A DNA stretch of 39,324 bases from Mesorhizobium sp. ORS 3324 (GCA_000824825.2 LM655201.1:2415-41738), one strand, 5' to 3'; shown: positions 1 to 8,234, counted from the stretch's first letter. Translations and numbers: made by a program. Notes: a model not told the origin generated them from the sequence alone.

Positions 1-38
1 GTTCCAGGGAACGCCAAGCGTCTCACTCCGCTGGAACA

Positions 39-92
39 CCCCTCATCCGTCGCCTTCGGCGACACCTTCTCCTGCAGGGGAGAAGGGGGCGT
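39..92. repeat. Rhizobial intergenic palindromic repeat (CCCTCATCCG type), copy 1
   Basis: The stretch begins CCCCTCATCCG, continues with a short hairpin around GTCGCCTTCGGCGAC, then CACCTTCTCC and a complementary GGGGAGAAGG. The same elements occur in the reverse order at 15569-15693 in this window. It lies upstream of glcB and is non-coding. Repeats of this type are common between genes in rhizobia; no function is known to me. Confidence 0.6.
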
Positions 93-215
93 CGCGCCGA
101 CGGCGCCAACCTAAAAACCTCGCCCGGTCGCCCTACCTTAACCCTAAGCCGAATTGACCCCGTAACCCCAAACATGCCAAAGGCCCGGCATAGCCACCCA
201 TCTGGAGACGTGCTG

Positions 216-2396
216 ATGACCGACCGCACCGAGATCGCCGGGTTGCAGATCGCCCGGGAGCTCCATGACTTCGTGGCGAACGAAGCCGCGCCCGGCACCG
301 GCATCGATCCGGCAAACTTCTGGAACGGCTTTTCGGCGATCGTCCATGATCTCGCGCCGAAGAACCGCGCCTTGCTCGCCAAGCGCGACGCCATGCAGGA
401 AAAGCTGGATGCCTGGTACCGCCAGAACGGCGCGCCGGTCGACATGGAGGCGTACAAAAGCTTCCTGAAGGAGATCGGCTACCTGGTGCCGGAAGGCCCG
501 GCCTTCGGCGTCACCACCGAAAAGGTCGACCCGGAGATCGCCGTTGTCGCCGGGCCGCAGCTCGTCGTGCCGGTTATGAACGCGCGCTATGCGCTCAACG
601 CCGCCAATGCCCGCTGGGGCTCGCTCTACGACGCGCTTTACGGCACCGATGCCATCCCCGAGACCGGGGGCGCCGAGAAGGGCAAGGGTTATAACCCGGT
701 GCGCGGCGCCAGGGTCATCGCCTGGGCCAGGGATTTCCTCGACCAGTCCGTGCCGCTCACCACGGGCAAATGGGCCGGCGTCAACGGGCTCTCGGTGGTG
801 AACGGCGCGCTGAAAGCGGGCGAGGGCGCCGGCGCTACCACGCTCGCAGATCCGAGGCAGTTCGTCGGCTATCGCGGCGATGCCGCCACGCCGGAAGCCG
901 TGCTGCTGGTCAAGAACGGCCTGCATATCGAGATCGTGATCGACCGCGCCAACCCGATCGGCAAGACCGATCCGGCCGGCATTGCCGATGTCCTTCTCGA
1001 AGCCGCGCTGACCACCATCCAGGACTGCGAGGATTCGGTCGCGGCGGTCGATGCCGAGGACAAGGTCGTCGTCTATCGCAACTGGCTCGGCCTGATGAAG
1101 GGCGATCTGGCGGAAGAGATCACCAAGGCCGGCAAGACGTTTGTGCGCAAGCTCAATGCGGATCGCAGCTACACCTCGCGCGGCGGCGGCACGATCACTC
1201 TGCCCGGCCGCTCGCTGATGCTGGTGAGGAATGTCGGCCACCTGATGACCAATCCGGCGATCCTCGACCGCGACGGCAACGAGGTGCCGGAAGGCATCAT
1301 GGATGCGGCGCTGACCGCGCTGATCGCGCTGCACGATGTCGGCCCGAACGGGCGGCGGATGAATTCCCGCGCCGGCTCGGTGTATGTCGTGAAGCCGAAG
1401 ATGCACGGGCCCGACGAGGTCGCCTTCGCCGTCGAGATTTTTGATCGCGTCGAGGCCCTGCTCGGCATGGCCAAAAACACCATCAAGATGGGCATCATGG
1501 ACGAGGAGCGGCGCACCACCGTCAACCTCAAGGAGGCGATCCGCGCCGCGAGCGCGCGCGTGGTGTTCATCAATACCGGCTTCCTCGACCGCACCGGCGA
1601 CGAGATCCACACCTCGATGGAAGCTGGCCCGATGATCCGCAAGGGCGACATGAAGCAGGCCGCGTGGATTTCCGCCTACGAGGCCTGGAACGTCGACACC
1701 GGGCTCGAATGCGGGCTTTCCGGCCATGCCCAGATCGGCAAGGGCATGTGGGCGATGCCGGATTTGATGGCGGCGATGCTGGTTGAGAAGATCGCGCATC
1801 CCAAGGCCGGCGCCAACACCGCCTGGGTGCCCTCGCCGACGGCCGCGACGCTGCATGCCACGCATTACCACAAGGTTGACGTGAATGCCGTGCAGGCGGC
1901 GCTGAAGAACCGGCCGAAGGCCAGGCTCGACGACATTTTATCCGTTCCGGTGGCGGTGCGGCCGAACTGGACGCCGGACGAGATCCAGCGCGAGCTCGAC
2001 AACAACGCGCAAGGTATTCTGGGTTACGTCGTGCGCTGGATCGACCAGGGCGTCGGCTGCTCGAAAGTGCCTGATATCAACGATGTCGGCCTGATGGAGG
2101 ACCGCGCCACGCTGCGCATTTCCTCGCAGCACATCGCCAACTGGCTGCGCCACAAAGTGTGCACGGAAATCCAGGTCAGGGATTCGCTGCAGCGCATGGC
2201 GGCGATCGTCGACCGCCAGAATGTCGGCGACCCGCTCTACCGGCCGATGGCGCCGGACTTCGACAAGTCGATCGCCTTCCAGGCCGCCTGTGACCTGGTG
2301 TTCAAGGGCACAGTCCAGCCCAACGGCTATACGGAGCCGGTGTTGCATAAGCGGCGGCTGGAGCTGAAGGCGCGCGACAGGCAGGCATCAGCCTGA
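216..2396 (+). CDS. glcB: Malate synthase G
   Basis: This enzyme condenses glyoxylate with acetyl-CoA to malate, the second step of the glyoxylate shunt, and acts in the cytoplasm. The 726-residue product has the length of the G isoform, which is longer than the A isoform of about 530 residues. The conserved stretch TTIQDCEDSVAAVDAEDK and the later segments RMNSRAGSVYVVKPKMHGP and MWAMPDLMAAM are typical of the TIM-barrel core. An in-frame ATG exists at 174, but the start at 216 gives the usual N-terminus (MTDRTEIAGLQIARELHDF) and is preceded by a TGGAG ribosome site at 202-206. The gene stands alone; isocitrate lyase is not in the window. A repeat follows at once and the next gene is convergent. 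Confidence 0.96.
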   Translation: MTDRTEIAGLQIARELHDFVANEAAPGTGIDPANFWNGFSAIVHDLAPKNRALLAKRDAMQEKLDAWYRQNGAPVDMEAYKSFLKEIGYLVPEGPAFGVTTEKVDPEIAVVAGPQLVVPVMNARYALNAANARWGSLYDALYGTDAIPETGGAEKGKGYNPVRGARVIAWARDFLDQSVPLTTGKWAGVNGLSVVNGALKAGEGAGATTLADPRQFVGYRGDAATPEAVLLVKNGLHIEIVIDRANPIGKTDPAGIADVLLEAALTTIQDCEDSVAAVDAEDKVVVYRNWLGLMKGDLAEEITKAGKTFVRKLNADRSYTSRGGGTITLPGRSLMLVRNVGHLMTNPAILDRDGNEVPEGIMDAALTALIALHDVGPNGRRMNSRAGSVYVVKPKMHGPDEVAFAVEIFDRVEALLGMAKNTIKMGIMDEERRTTVNLKEAIRAASARVVFINTGFLDRTGDEIHTSMEAGPMIRKGDMKQAAWISAYEAWNVDTGLECGLSGHAQIGKGMWAMPDLMAAMLVEKIAHPKAGANTAWVPSPTAATLHATHYHKVDVNAVQAALKNRPKARLDDILSVPVAVRPNWTPDEIQRELDNNAQGILGYVVRWIDQGVGCSKVPDINDVGLMEDRATLRISSQHIANWLRHKVCTEIQVRDSLQRMAAIVDRQNVGDPLYRPMAPDFDKSIAFQAACDLVFKGTVQPNGYTEPVLHKRRLELKARDRQASA

Positions 2397-2399
2397 GGC

Positions 2400-2503
2400 T
2401 AGAGCATGATCCCGAAAAGTGGGAACCGGTTTTCGGACAAAGATCATGCTCCAACAAAGAGTTAGATCGTGATGGCGATTCAACGAAACGCCATCATGGT
2501 CTA
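2400..2503 (-). repeat. Two-hairpin intergenic repeat, copy A (GCATGATC version)
   Basis: Two hairpins lie side by side. The first pairs GAGCATGATC near 2402 with GATCATGCTC near 2443. The second pairs AGATCGTGATGGCG with CGCCATCATGGTCT near 2464-2502. Read on the minus strand, the order of parts matches the repeats at 6379, 9613, 10672 and 19034: hairpin, CTCTTTGTT-like linker, then a hairpin whose loop holds CGAAAACCG and CACTTTTC. The stem sequences differ from those copies while the loop and linker are similar. It sits between the convergent glcB and GNAT genes. Confidence 0.8.
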
Positions 2504-2575
2504 GCCGGCCGCCGTTACGCCTGGCCGTTCCGTCTCTCGGGGCGGCATGTGCCCGGCTGTCGCCGGCTCCTCACC

Positions 2576-3091
2576 TCACGTGCCTTGGGCCGCGCGCGAC
2601 AGGAAGACATCCGTATGCCTGACATGCGGAGGCGTTTCGCGGAATGGCGTGCAGGGCCTGAAGCCGAATGCCTCGTACACGGCGATAGCATTGCTCATAT
2701 AGAAAGTCGTGTGGATCAGCACCGTGCGGGCCTGGCCTTTGTCGATCTCCGCCAGGACCGCGCCCATCAGCGCGCGGCCTATGCCTTGTCCCCGGAAAGC
2801 AGCATCGACGAAGAACCTGTGAAGTTCCACAGCGCCCTCGCCGAACGGATCGAAGGCGAGGCAACCCGCCGGCAGGCCTCCGGATCGGGCGACAAACGCC
2901 ATGGCATTCGGCGCGCCGAACTGAGCGGCCAGCTGCGGGCCGCTTGTCTCGGGATGGAACAGAGCCCTCACATCCGCGGCCGAGACGCCATGCGGCGCCG
3001 AAGCGTCGACATCCCATTGTGCGAGCTTGCGGCAGAGCCCTGCCAGCGTCTCGAAGTCTTCGGCGCTGCGCGCCGGCAGAACTGAAATCAT
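2576..3091 (-). CDS. GNAT-family N-acetyltransferase
   Basis: The product is predicted to transfer an acetyl group from acetyl-CoA to an unknown amine. The acetyl-CoA-binding motif A is visible as FRGQGIGRALMGAV, preceded by the strand ELHRFFVDAA and followed by the typical C-terminal NAIAVYEAFGFRP. I chose the start at 3091 (MISVLPARSAEDFE, 171 residues) because GNAT domains usually begin at such a strand and a G-rich stretch (GCGGGG) lies just upstream. In-frame starts at 3121 and 3184 are possible, but the longer one would run almost into the promoter of the divergent gene. The substrate cannot be read from the sequence. Confidence 0.88.
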   Translation of the reverse strand: MISVLPARSAEDFETLAGLCRKLAQWDVDASAPHGVSAADVRALFHPETSGPQLAAQFGAPNAMAFVARSGGLPAGCLAFDPFGEGAVELHRFFVDAAFRGQGIGRALMGAVLAEIDKGQARTVLIHTTFYMSNAIAVYEAFGFRPCTPFRETPPHVRHTDVFLSRAAQGT

Positions 3092-3189
3092 CCCTCGCCC
3101 CGCGCGGATCCGCTCCACCATACCACGCAGGTTTTCGCGCGCGAATGCGTCGTTGAGCGTTCGACGAGGCGGCAAAGCCCGCAAACGGC

Positions 3190-3218
3190 TTGACGAACAC
3201 GAAACTACCTACTAGTAG
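3190..3218 (+). promoter_or_regulatory. Candidate promoter of the hdeD-like/tetR unit
   Basis: TTGACG at 3190-3195 is a good -35 box. With a 17-base spacer it leads to TAGTAG at 3213-3218, a weak -10 box that lies inside the perfect palindrome at 3205-3222. Transcription would begin near 3225. That disfavours the ATG at 3228 and favours translation from 3252. The prediction is by eye. Confidence 0.45.
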
Positions 3219-3222
3219 GTAG
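3205..3222. promoter_or_regulatory. Perfect 18-bp palindrome, likely TetR operator
   Basis: CTACCTACTAGTAGGTAG is a perfect dyad over all nine base pairs. It covers the predicted -10 region of the membrane-protein gene and lies about 650 bases upstream of the TetR-family gene in the same direction. TetR dimers bind palindromes of this length at promoters, so autoregulated repression is the natural reading. That is an inference from position and symmetry. Confidence 0.7.
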
Positions 3223-3251
3223 GAAAGATGATCAAAAGAAAGGTATCCGTC

Positions 3252-3842
3252 ATGTCTGCACAAATGAGCGGTCAGAACCGTGCTCAGTCCTCAAACGGCT
3301 GGCTCAAAAGCTATTATTATCTGCGCTTTGCCGTATCGGCGGCCTGGGTCTTGGCGGCCTTCACCGTAGCGAAGACGGTGTCACCGCTCGCCGCCGTCAT
3401 GCTGGTCGCCTACCCCCTGTGGGACGCGCTTGCGAATTATTTCGACGCGCAGCGCAGCGGCGGGCTCGGCCGCAACAGGTCGCAAATGCTCAACTTCGTC
3501 GTCAGCATCGTCACCGCGATCGCGGTGGCCATCGCGCTCGGCCACAGCATGAACGCGGTGCTCGCGGTCTACGGTGTCTGGGCCGCGGTTTCCGGCGCGT
3601 TTCAGCTCCTGACGGCGGTTCGTCGCTGGAAGACGAACGGCGCGCAGTGGGCGATGATCCTGAGCGGCGCCCAGTCGGCGTTGGCCGGTCTCTTCTTCGT
3701 GAAGATGGCGGGCGGCACGGAGGCCATCGGCATCGCCAACATCGCGCCCTATGCCGCATTTGGCGCCTTCTATTTCCTCGTGTCCGCCGTGTGGCTGACG
3801 GTCAGCGATGTCCTTCGCAAGGCGCCGCGGGCCGTGAGTTGA
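3252..3842 (+). CDS. HdeD/DUF308-like six-helix membrane protein
   Basis: The 196-residue product has about six hydrophobic segments with short loops: LRFAVSAAWVLAAF, LAAVMLVAYPLWDALANY, MLNFVVSIVTAIAVAIAL, VLAVYGVWAAVSGAFQLL, WAMILSGAQSALAGLFF and IAPYAAFGAFYFLVSAVWL. This layout and the Trp/Gly/Ala-rich paired helices resemble the HdeD/DUF308 inner-membrane family, whose E. coli member is linked to acid resistance but has no known biochemical activity. I prefer the ATG at 3252 with AAAGG at 3240-3244 over the ATG at 3228, because the predicted transcription start is near 3225. The TetR gene follows 24 bases downstream, so the two probably form one unit. Confidence 0.75.
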   Translation: MSAQMSGQNRAQSSNGWLKSYYYLRFAVSAAWVLAAFTVAKTVSPLAAVMLVAYPLWDALANYFDAQRSGGLGRNRSQMLNFVVSIVTAIAVAIALGHSMNAVLAVYGVWAAVSGAFQLLTAVRRWKTNGAQWAMILSGAQSALAGLFFVKMAGGTEAIGIANIAPYAAFGAFYFLVSAVWLTVSDVLRKAPRAVS

Positions 3843-3866
3843 GGTTTCCTCCGTTGGACGTTAGGC

Positions 3867-4460
3867 ATGCCTATGAACAAGCCCTCGAACACCGCCGATG
3901 ACATCCTGGCCGCCGCGCGACGCTTCATCGTCGCCGGCGGCTACAACGGGTTCAGCTACGCTGATATCGCCGAGGTGATTGGTATCCGCAAGGCCAGCAT
4001 CCACCACCATTTCCCCAGCAAGGTCGATCTGGTGCAAACCCTGGTCAGGCGTTACCTCGAGGATGCCGTCACCGGCATGGGAGAACTTGAGCGCAAAATC
4101 CCGCAGTCGCCCGAGTTGCTTCGGACCTATACCGGCTACTGGGCTCAGTGCATCGAGGATGCGAGCAGGCCCTTCTGCGTCTGCGCACTGCTCGCCAGTG
4201 AGCTTCCGGCCCTTCCGCCAGAGGTTGCCGTGGAGGTCCGGGCGTATTTTCAGTTTCTCTCGGGGTGGCTGGCCGGGGTCATTGAGAGGGGCGTCGAGCA
4301 AGGCACATTGACAATTTCCGCTGCGCCGCGTGTCGAGGCGGAGGCTTTCATGGCGACCGTGCACGGGGCAATGCTCTCTGCGCGAGCTTGTGGCGATGCC
4401 GCGGCTTTCGCCACGATCATGGCGCCGACGTTGCAGAAGCTGATTCCAGCAACCGATTGA
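3867..4460 (+). CDS. TetR/AcrR-family transcriptional regulator
   Basis: This is a one-component repressor of 197 residues. The N-terminal helix-turn-helix is clear: DDILAAARRFIVAGGYNGFSY, then ADIAEVIGIRKASIHHHFPSKVDLV, ending near residue 57. The C-terminal ligand domain carries cysteines at 95, 104 and 106 (ending in PFCVCALLASE). They align roughly with Cys98 and Cys106 of E. coli NemR, a TetR repressor that senses electrophiles and hypochlorous acid through cysteine chemistry. The probable operator is the palindrome at 3205-3222 upstream of the preceding membrane-protein gene. Redox sensing is an inference from cysteine placement; other TetR families share part of this pattern. Confidence 0.92.
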   Translation: MPMNKPSNTADDILAAARRFIVAGGYNGFSYADIAEVIGIRKASIHHHFPSKVDLVQTLVRRYLEDAVTGMGELERKIPQSPELLRTYTGYWAQCIEDASRPFCVCALLASELPALPPEVAVEVRAYFQFLSGWLAGVIERGVEQGTLTISAAPRVEAEAFMATVHGAMLSARACGDAAAFATIMAPTLQKLIPATD

Positions 4461-4500
4461 CGTGAATAACGGAAGGATCGGGCCGGGGAACAGTTCTGAT

Positions 4501-4527
4501 CGCGGCCCCAAGATGGATTGGGCCGCG
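4501..4527 (+). terminator. Hairpin after the TetR gene
   Basis: CGCGGCCC at 4501-4508 pairs perfectly with GGGCCGCG at 4520-4527 around an 11-base loop, 40 bases after the tetR stop. No run of T follows, so it is not a standard intrinsic terminator. It may be a Rho-assisted 3' end or an unrelated hairpin. Confidence 0.35.
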
Positions 4528-4618
4528 ACAGCAGTTGATCGCTCCGGCCACGGGCGTGACCTGATTGGGTCGGTTTCGATCAGACTTCTGCGCCGAGTTA
4601 TGCGACCTCAGCCAATAG

Positions 4619-4634
4619 ATTAGGTATATCTAAT
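4619..4634. promoter_or_regulatory. AT-rich near-palindrome upstream of the secreted protein gene
   Basis: ATTAGGTATATCTAAT has seven of eight symmetric pairs matched and stands out as an AT island in GC-rich DNA. It lies 33-48 bases before the ATG at 4667, where an operator or a -10 region would be expected. TAATAT at 4631-4636 could itself serve as a -10 box. Confidence 0.4.
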
Positions 4635-4666
4635 ATGCTATGAGCAGAACCGAGGGGTGCGAATCC

Positions 4667-5041
4667 ATGGGTCGGTTTCTGTGGCATCTAGCCTGGGTAT
4701 GTCTTGTTTCGGCCAGCTACGCCAACGCCCATAGCTGGTATTCGGGCAAAACTGACCCGGTTCTTCATCTCGAATGCTGCGGCGGTCACGATTGCCATCC
4801 TGTCACGTCAAGCGATGTCAGATCGATGCCGGAGGGCTATTACGTCAGGCAACCGAAGCCCTTTTCCCGCAATGACCCGCCGACAGGCGAATGGTTTGTT
4901 CCACGGGACCGCGTCCAATCGCCCCCCGACGACAAGTATCATATCTGCGAAAACCTCTATCCGACGTACCGCGTCGGCAAATTGCGGATGCGATGGACGT
5001 GCTTCTTCGCGCCGCGAACCACAGCATCGATTTCAAACTGA
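4667..5041 (+). CDS. Small secreted Cys-rich protein of unknown function
   Basis: The 124-residue product has a signal peptide (MGRFLWHLAWVCLVSASYANA, cleavage probably before HSWY). The mature part begins HSWYSGKTDPVLHLECCGGHDC and later has WFVPRDRV and KYHICENLY. Similar short exported proteins with an H-x-WY start and a CCGG-x-DC cluster are, as I recall, common in Rhizobiales and uncharacterised. The Cys/His cluster could form disulfides or bind metal; neither is shown. I chose the ATG at 4667 because GAGGGG lies about nine bases upstream and it puts the signal peptide at the N-terminus. The ATG at 4640 lacks a ribosome site. The next gene starts 44 bases downstream. Confidence 0.75.
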   Translation: MGRFLWHLAWVCLVSASYANAHSWYSGKTDPVLHLECCGGHDCHPVTSSDVRSMPEGYYVRQPKPFSRNDPPTGEWFVPRDRVQSPPDDKYHICENLYPTYRVGKLRMRWTCFFAPRTTASISN

Positions 5042-5085
5042 GGCGCTTCACAAGAGGCCTTCCATTGCGAGGGGACATTGGTGCG

Positions 5086-6318
5086 ATGAGTCAATCTGGC
5101 GGCGAATCAGTTCGTGACCCTACGGACCTCGGCTTCGACAGGGCGCGGCTGGCGCGACTGAAGCAGTGGATGCAGCGCTATACCGATACCGGGCGCTGGC
5201 CCGGCGGCGCCGTGCTCATCGCCCGCCACGGAAAGCTCGCCTATTTCGGCTCAGCTGGATACGCCGACCTCGAAACCAAGCGACCTTGGCGGCGTGACCT
5301 CATCGCCCGCATCTGGTCGATGACCAAGCCGGTCACCGCCGTCGCGCTGTTGATGCTGTATGAGGAGACGCTGGTGCATCTCGACGATCCGGTCGAAGCC
5401 TACCTGCCGGAATTCAAGGACATGCAGCTGTTGATACCGGGCGCAACGTCGCTCGACCAGACGGTGCCCGTCAAAACAAAGATGACGATCCATCATCTGC
5501 TGACCCACACATCAGGTCTGAGCCTGTTTACAGGCCCTCGCCTGCTTGGCGAGGCCTACGCCAAAGAAGCGCTCGGGCTCGCCAAGGCCTATGGCGGGCT
5601 TGACAAGATGGTGCGCAGGATCGCGGAGCTACCATTGGAATGGGAGCCCGGCACGCGCTGGCAATACAGCGCTGGGTCCGATGTCATCGGCCGCATCGTG
5701 GAAGTCGTTTCCGGACTGACGCTCGACAAGTATTTTGCGAAGCGCATTTTTGAGCCCCTGGGCATGACCGACACCGGCTTCTCTGTGCCGGACTCCGGGA
5801 TCAGCCGCTTCCCCCCGCAGTATGAGGTTTTCCCTGGAGGCATGGCTTTGAACGAAGCGCCGGAGGTTTCGGCGTGGCGGCAAGGAAAGGTTGATACGTT
5901 TTGCGGCGGCGGCGGGCTCGTCGGAACCATCGACGATTACTGGCGGTTTGCCGAAATGCTGCGCGCTGGAGGTGGGCTAAACGGCGAACGCATCCTCAGT
6001 TCCCGCACTTTGAGATTGGCTGCATGCAATCACCTGCCGGGCGATCTTGCCGCGATGGCAACCGAAGTTTGGGCCGAGACTCAGTTTGACGGCGTCGGGT
6101 TCGGTCTGTTGGGCTCCGTCGTCCTCGATCCAGCCAAGGCGCAAATTTCGGCGCAAGTGGGCGATTATGGCTGGGGCGGGGCGGCAGGCACCTTCTTCTG
6201 GGTGAGTCCGGTCGACGACATGGTGGTCATTCTCTTCACGCAACTGCTGCCTTCGAGCGCTATTCCGGTACGCAAGGAGCTGCGCGCGCTCGTCCATGGT
6301 GCGTTGACGGGAGCCTGA
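5086..6318 (+). CDS. Serine hydrolase of the beta-lactamase/penicillin-binding-protein fold
   Basis: The 410-residue product belongs to the class C beta-lactamase-like family (EstB-type esterases, D-aminopeptidases and relatives). The nucleophile motif S-x-x-K is SMTK at residues 78-81, the second motif is Y-S-A at 194-196, and HTSGL is at 141-145. The C-terminal segment DYGWGGAAGTFFWVSP takes the place of the K-T-G motif. No signal peptide is evident, so a cytoplasmic esterase is more likely than an antibiotic-degrading beta-lactamase. I chose the ATG at 5086 with GCGAGGGG about ten bases upstream. The frame stays open back to 4891, but that part overlaps the secreted-protein gene and is not conserved in style. 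Confidence 0.88.
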   Translation: MSQSGGESVRDPTDLGFDRARLARLKQWMQRYTDTGRWPGGAVLIARHGKLAYFGSAGYADLETKRPWRRDLIARIWSMTKPVTAVALLMLYEETLVHLDDPVEAYLPEFKDMQLLIPGATSLDQTVPVKTKMTIHHLLTHTSGLSLFTGPRLLGEAYAKEALGLAKAYGGLDKMVRRIAELPLEWEPGTRWQYSAGSDVIGRIVEVVSGLTLDKYFAKRIFEPLGMTDTGFSVPDSGISRFPPQYEVFPGGMALNEAPEVSAWRQGKVDTFCGGGGLVGTIDDYWRFAEMLRAGGGLNGERILSSRTLRLAACNHLPGDLAAMATEVWAETQFDGVGFGLLGSVVLDPAKAQISAQVGDYGWGGAAGTFFWVSPVDDMVVILFTQLLPSSAIPVRKELRALVHGALTGA

Positions 6319-6378
6319 GACTCGCCCACGGATACTGCGCGTAGCAACCTGGAGCTTGGCAGGCCGGGCCGTGGGGTC

Positions 6379-6477
6379 TAGAGCGATTCACCGTTTCGCG
6401 GAAACGGCGAACCGCTCTATCTCCTTGTTTTTGGCGCAATTCCTGGCGGAAAACCGTCACACTTTTCCGGAATTGCT
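6379..6477 (+). repeat. Two-hairpin intergenic repeat, copy B1 (GCAATTCC version)
   Basis: Hairpin 1 pairs TAGAGCGATTCACCGTTTC with GAAACGGCGAACCGCTCTA. The linker CTCCTTGTTTTT follows. Hairpin 2 pairs GCAATTCC with GGAATTGC around a loop containing CGGAAAACCG and CACTTTTC. It lies between the convergent hydrolase and yifB genes. Confidence 0.85.
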
Positions 6478-6523
6478 GTGGCCAGCGAATTCTACTCGGA
6501 GCAGCGCCTGAGTGGCTGCGCAA

Positions 6524-8053
6524 TCAAGCTGCCTGGGCCATCCGCTCGGCGCTCATGCGATAGGAGATCGCTTCGGCCAGATGAATGCGGCCGACGGTTT
6601 CGCTGGCGTCGAGGTCGGCGAGCGTGCGCGCCACTTTCAAGACGCGATGATAGGCGCGCGCCGAGAAGCCGAGCTTCTCGCTGGCGTCCTTGAGCAGCGT
6701 CAGCCCAGCGGCGTCGGGCTTGGCGATCTCTTCGATGATCGCAGGCGGGCAATGCGCGTTGGTGGTGGCGCCGGCGCCGAGCTTTTCCAGCCGCTCGCGC
6801 TGCATGGCCCGCGCCCGTGCCACGCGCTGCGCCACCGCCGCGCTCGTCTCCGCCCGGTCGGGCCGGATCAGGTCGCTCGCCGAAACCGCCGGCACTTCGA
6901 TCCTGAGATCGATGCGGTCGAGCAGCGGGCCGGAAATGCGCGCCTGGTATTCGGTGCGGCAGCGCTCGCCGCGCAGACAGCGATAGCCCGGCTCCCCCGA
7001 CATGCCGCAGCGGCACGGATTCATCGCCGCCACCAGCTGGATGCGCGCCGGATAGGTGACGCGGTGGTTGGCGCGCGCGATCACGCAGTCGCCGGTCTCC
7101 AGCGGCTGGCGCAGCGCGTCCAGCGTCTGCGGCGTGAATTCCGGCAATTCGTCGAGGAACAGCACGCCGTGATGGGCAAGCGACACCTCGCCCGGCCGCG
7201 CGCGCAGGCCGCCGCCCACCATCGCCGCCATCGAGGCCGAATGGTGCGGCGCGCGGAACGGCCGCCGGTCGGTGAGCTTGCCTTCGCCGAGCTCGCCGGC
7301 GACGGACGCGATCATCGAGACTTCCAGAAGCTCCTTCGGCGCCAGCGGCGGCAAGATCGAAGGCAGCCGCTGCGCCAGCATCGACTTGCCGGAGCCGGGC
7401 GGTCCGACCATCAGGAGATTGTGCCCGCCGGCTGCCGCCACCTCCAGCGCCCGCTTGGCGCTTTCCTGGCCCTTGATGTCGGCGAGGTCCGGCAGGTCGC
7501 GCGCGGCAAGCTGGATGCCGGCTTCGGGCCGCGACAGCACCTGCGTGCCGCGAAAGTGGTTGGCGACGGCGATCAGGCTGCGCGGTGCCAGGATGTCGAA
7601 ATCCTTGCCGGCCCAGGCCGCCTCCGGTCCGCAGGCGAAGGGGCAGATGAGGCCCTTGCCTTCCGCATTGGCGCCGATCGCCGCCGGCAGCGCGCCGGCG
7701 ACAGCGGCGATGGTGCCGTCGAGCGAGAGCTCGCCCAGCACCACATAGCCGGCCAGCATGTCGCCCGGAATGGCGCCGAGCGCGGCCATCAGGCCGAGCG
7801 CGATCGGCAGGTCGTAATGGCTGCCTTCCTTGGGCAGGTCCGCCGGCGCGAGATTCACCGTCACCTTCTTCGACGGCATCGACAGGCCTGACGCATGGAG
7901 CGCCGCCTGCACGCGCTCGCGGCTTTCGGCCACCGCCTTGTCCGGCAGGCCGACGATCTGCATGCCCACCTTGCCAGGTGCTACCATCACCTGGACATCG
8001 ACCGGCACGGCCTCGATGCCCTGGAAAGCCACCGTGCGAACCCGCGCCACCAT
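6524..8053 (-). CDS. comM: YifB/ComM-type Mg-chelatase-like AAA+ ATPase
   Basis: The 509-residue product has the YifB layout. An N-terminal ChlI-like domain (VPVDVQVMVAPGKVGMQIVGLPDKAVAESRERV) is followed by an AAA+ domain with Walker A GPPGSGKS at 217-224 and Walker B-like GVLFLDELPEF. A cysteine cluster is visible in MNPCRCG and YRCLRGERC, and a C-terminal Mg-chelatase domain follows. The Vibrio homologue ComM is a hexameric helicase that speeds branch migration during natural transformation; the role in rhizobia is not established. I chose the ATG at 8053 (MVARVRTVAFQG), the usual family start. The frame is open to 8131, but the extra residues look unrelated. Confidence 0.95.
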   Translation of the reverse strand: MVARVRTVAFQGIEAVPVDVQVMVAPGKVGMQIVGLPDKAVAESRERVQAALHASGLSMPSKKVTVNLAPADLPKEGSHYDLPIALGLMAALGAIPGDMLAGYVVLGELSLDGTIAAVAGALPAAIGANAEGKGLICPFACGPEAAWAGKDFDILAPRSLIAVANHFRGTQVLSRPEAGIQLAARDLPDLADIKGQESAKRALEVAAAGGHNLLMVGPPGSGKSMLAQRLPSILPPLAPKELLEVSMIASVAGELGEGKLTDRRPFRAPHHSASMAAMVGGGLRARPGEVSLAHHGVLFLDELPEFTPQTLDALRQPLETGDCVIARANHRVTYPARIQLVAAMNPCRCGMSGEPGYRCLRGERCRTEYQARISGPLLDRIDLRIEVPAVSASDLIRPDRAETSAAVAQRVARARAMQRERLEKLGAGATTNAHCPPAIIEEIAKPDAAGLTLLKDASEKLGFSARAYHRVLKVARTLADLDASETVGRIHLAEAISYRMSAERMAQAA

Positions 8054-8234
8054 TTGTCTCAAGCCCCCGGATACCGGCCCGCTCGCCGGTCCTGCGATCA
8101 GGCGGCGAGTGGGGTGAAGCAAGACAACCACAGATTTTCGTCTACTGCAAGAACATTACGGGAACATAGGGGCCGCCTAGCGACGGTCCGGGGGCCGAGA
8201 TGATACACAGTCAGGGACTGCACACCTGGTATGG

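Noticed and set aside
144..1871. 575-residue open frame antisense to glcB
   Set aside because: It is rich in Arg, His and Gly, matches no family and is the codon shadow of the malate synthase gene in GC-rich DNA.
4611..4640. Possible phage attachment site or promoter-only AT island
   Set aside because: No integrase, tRNA or direct-repeat pair is present. A local operator or promoter is the simpler reading.
5086..6318. Antibiotic-resistance beta-lactamase
   Set aside because: There is no signal peptide and the K-T-G motif is absent. The protein fits the esterase-like side of the family.
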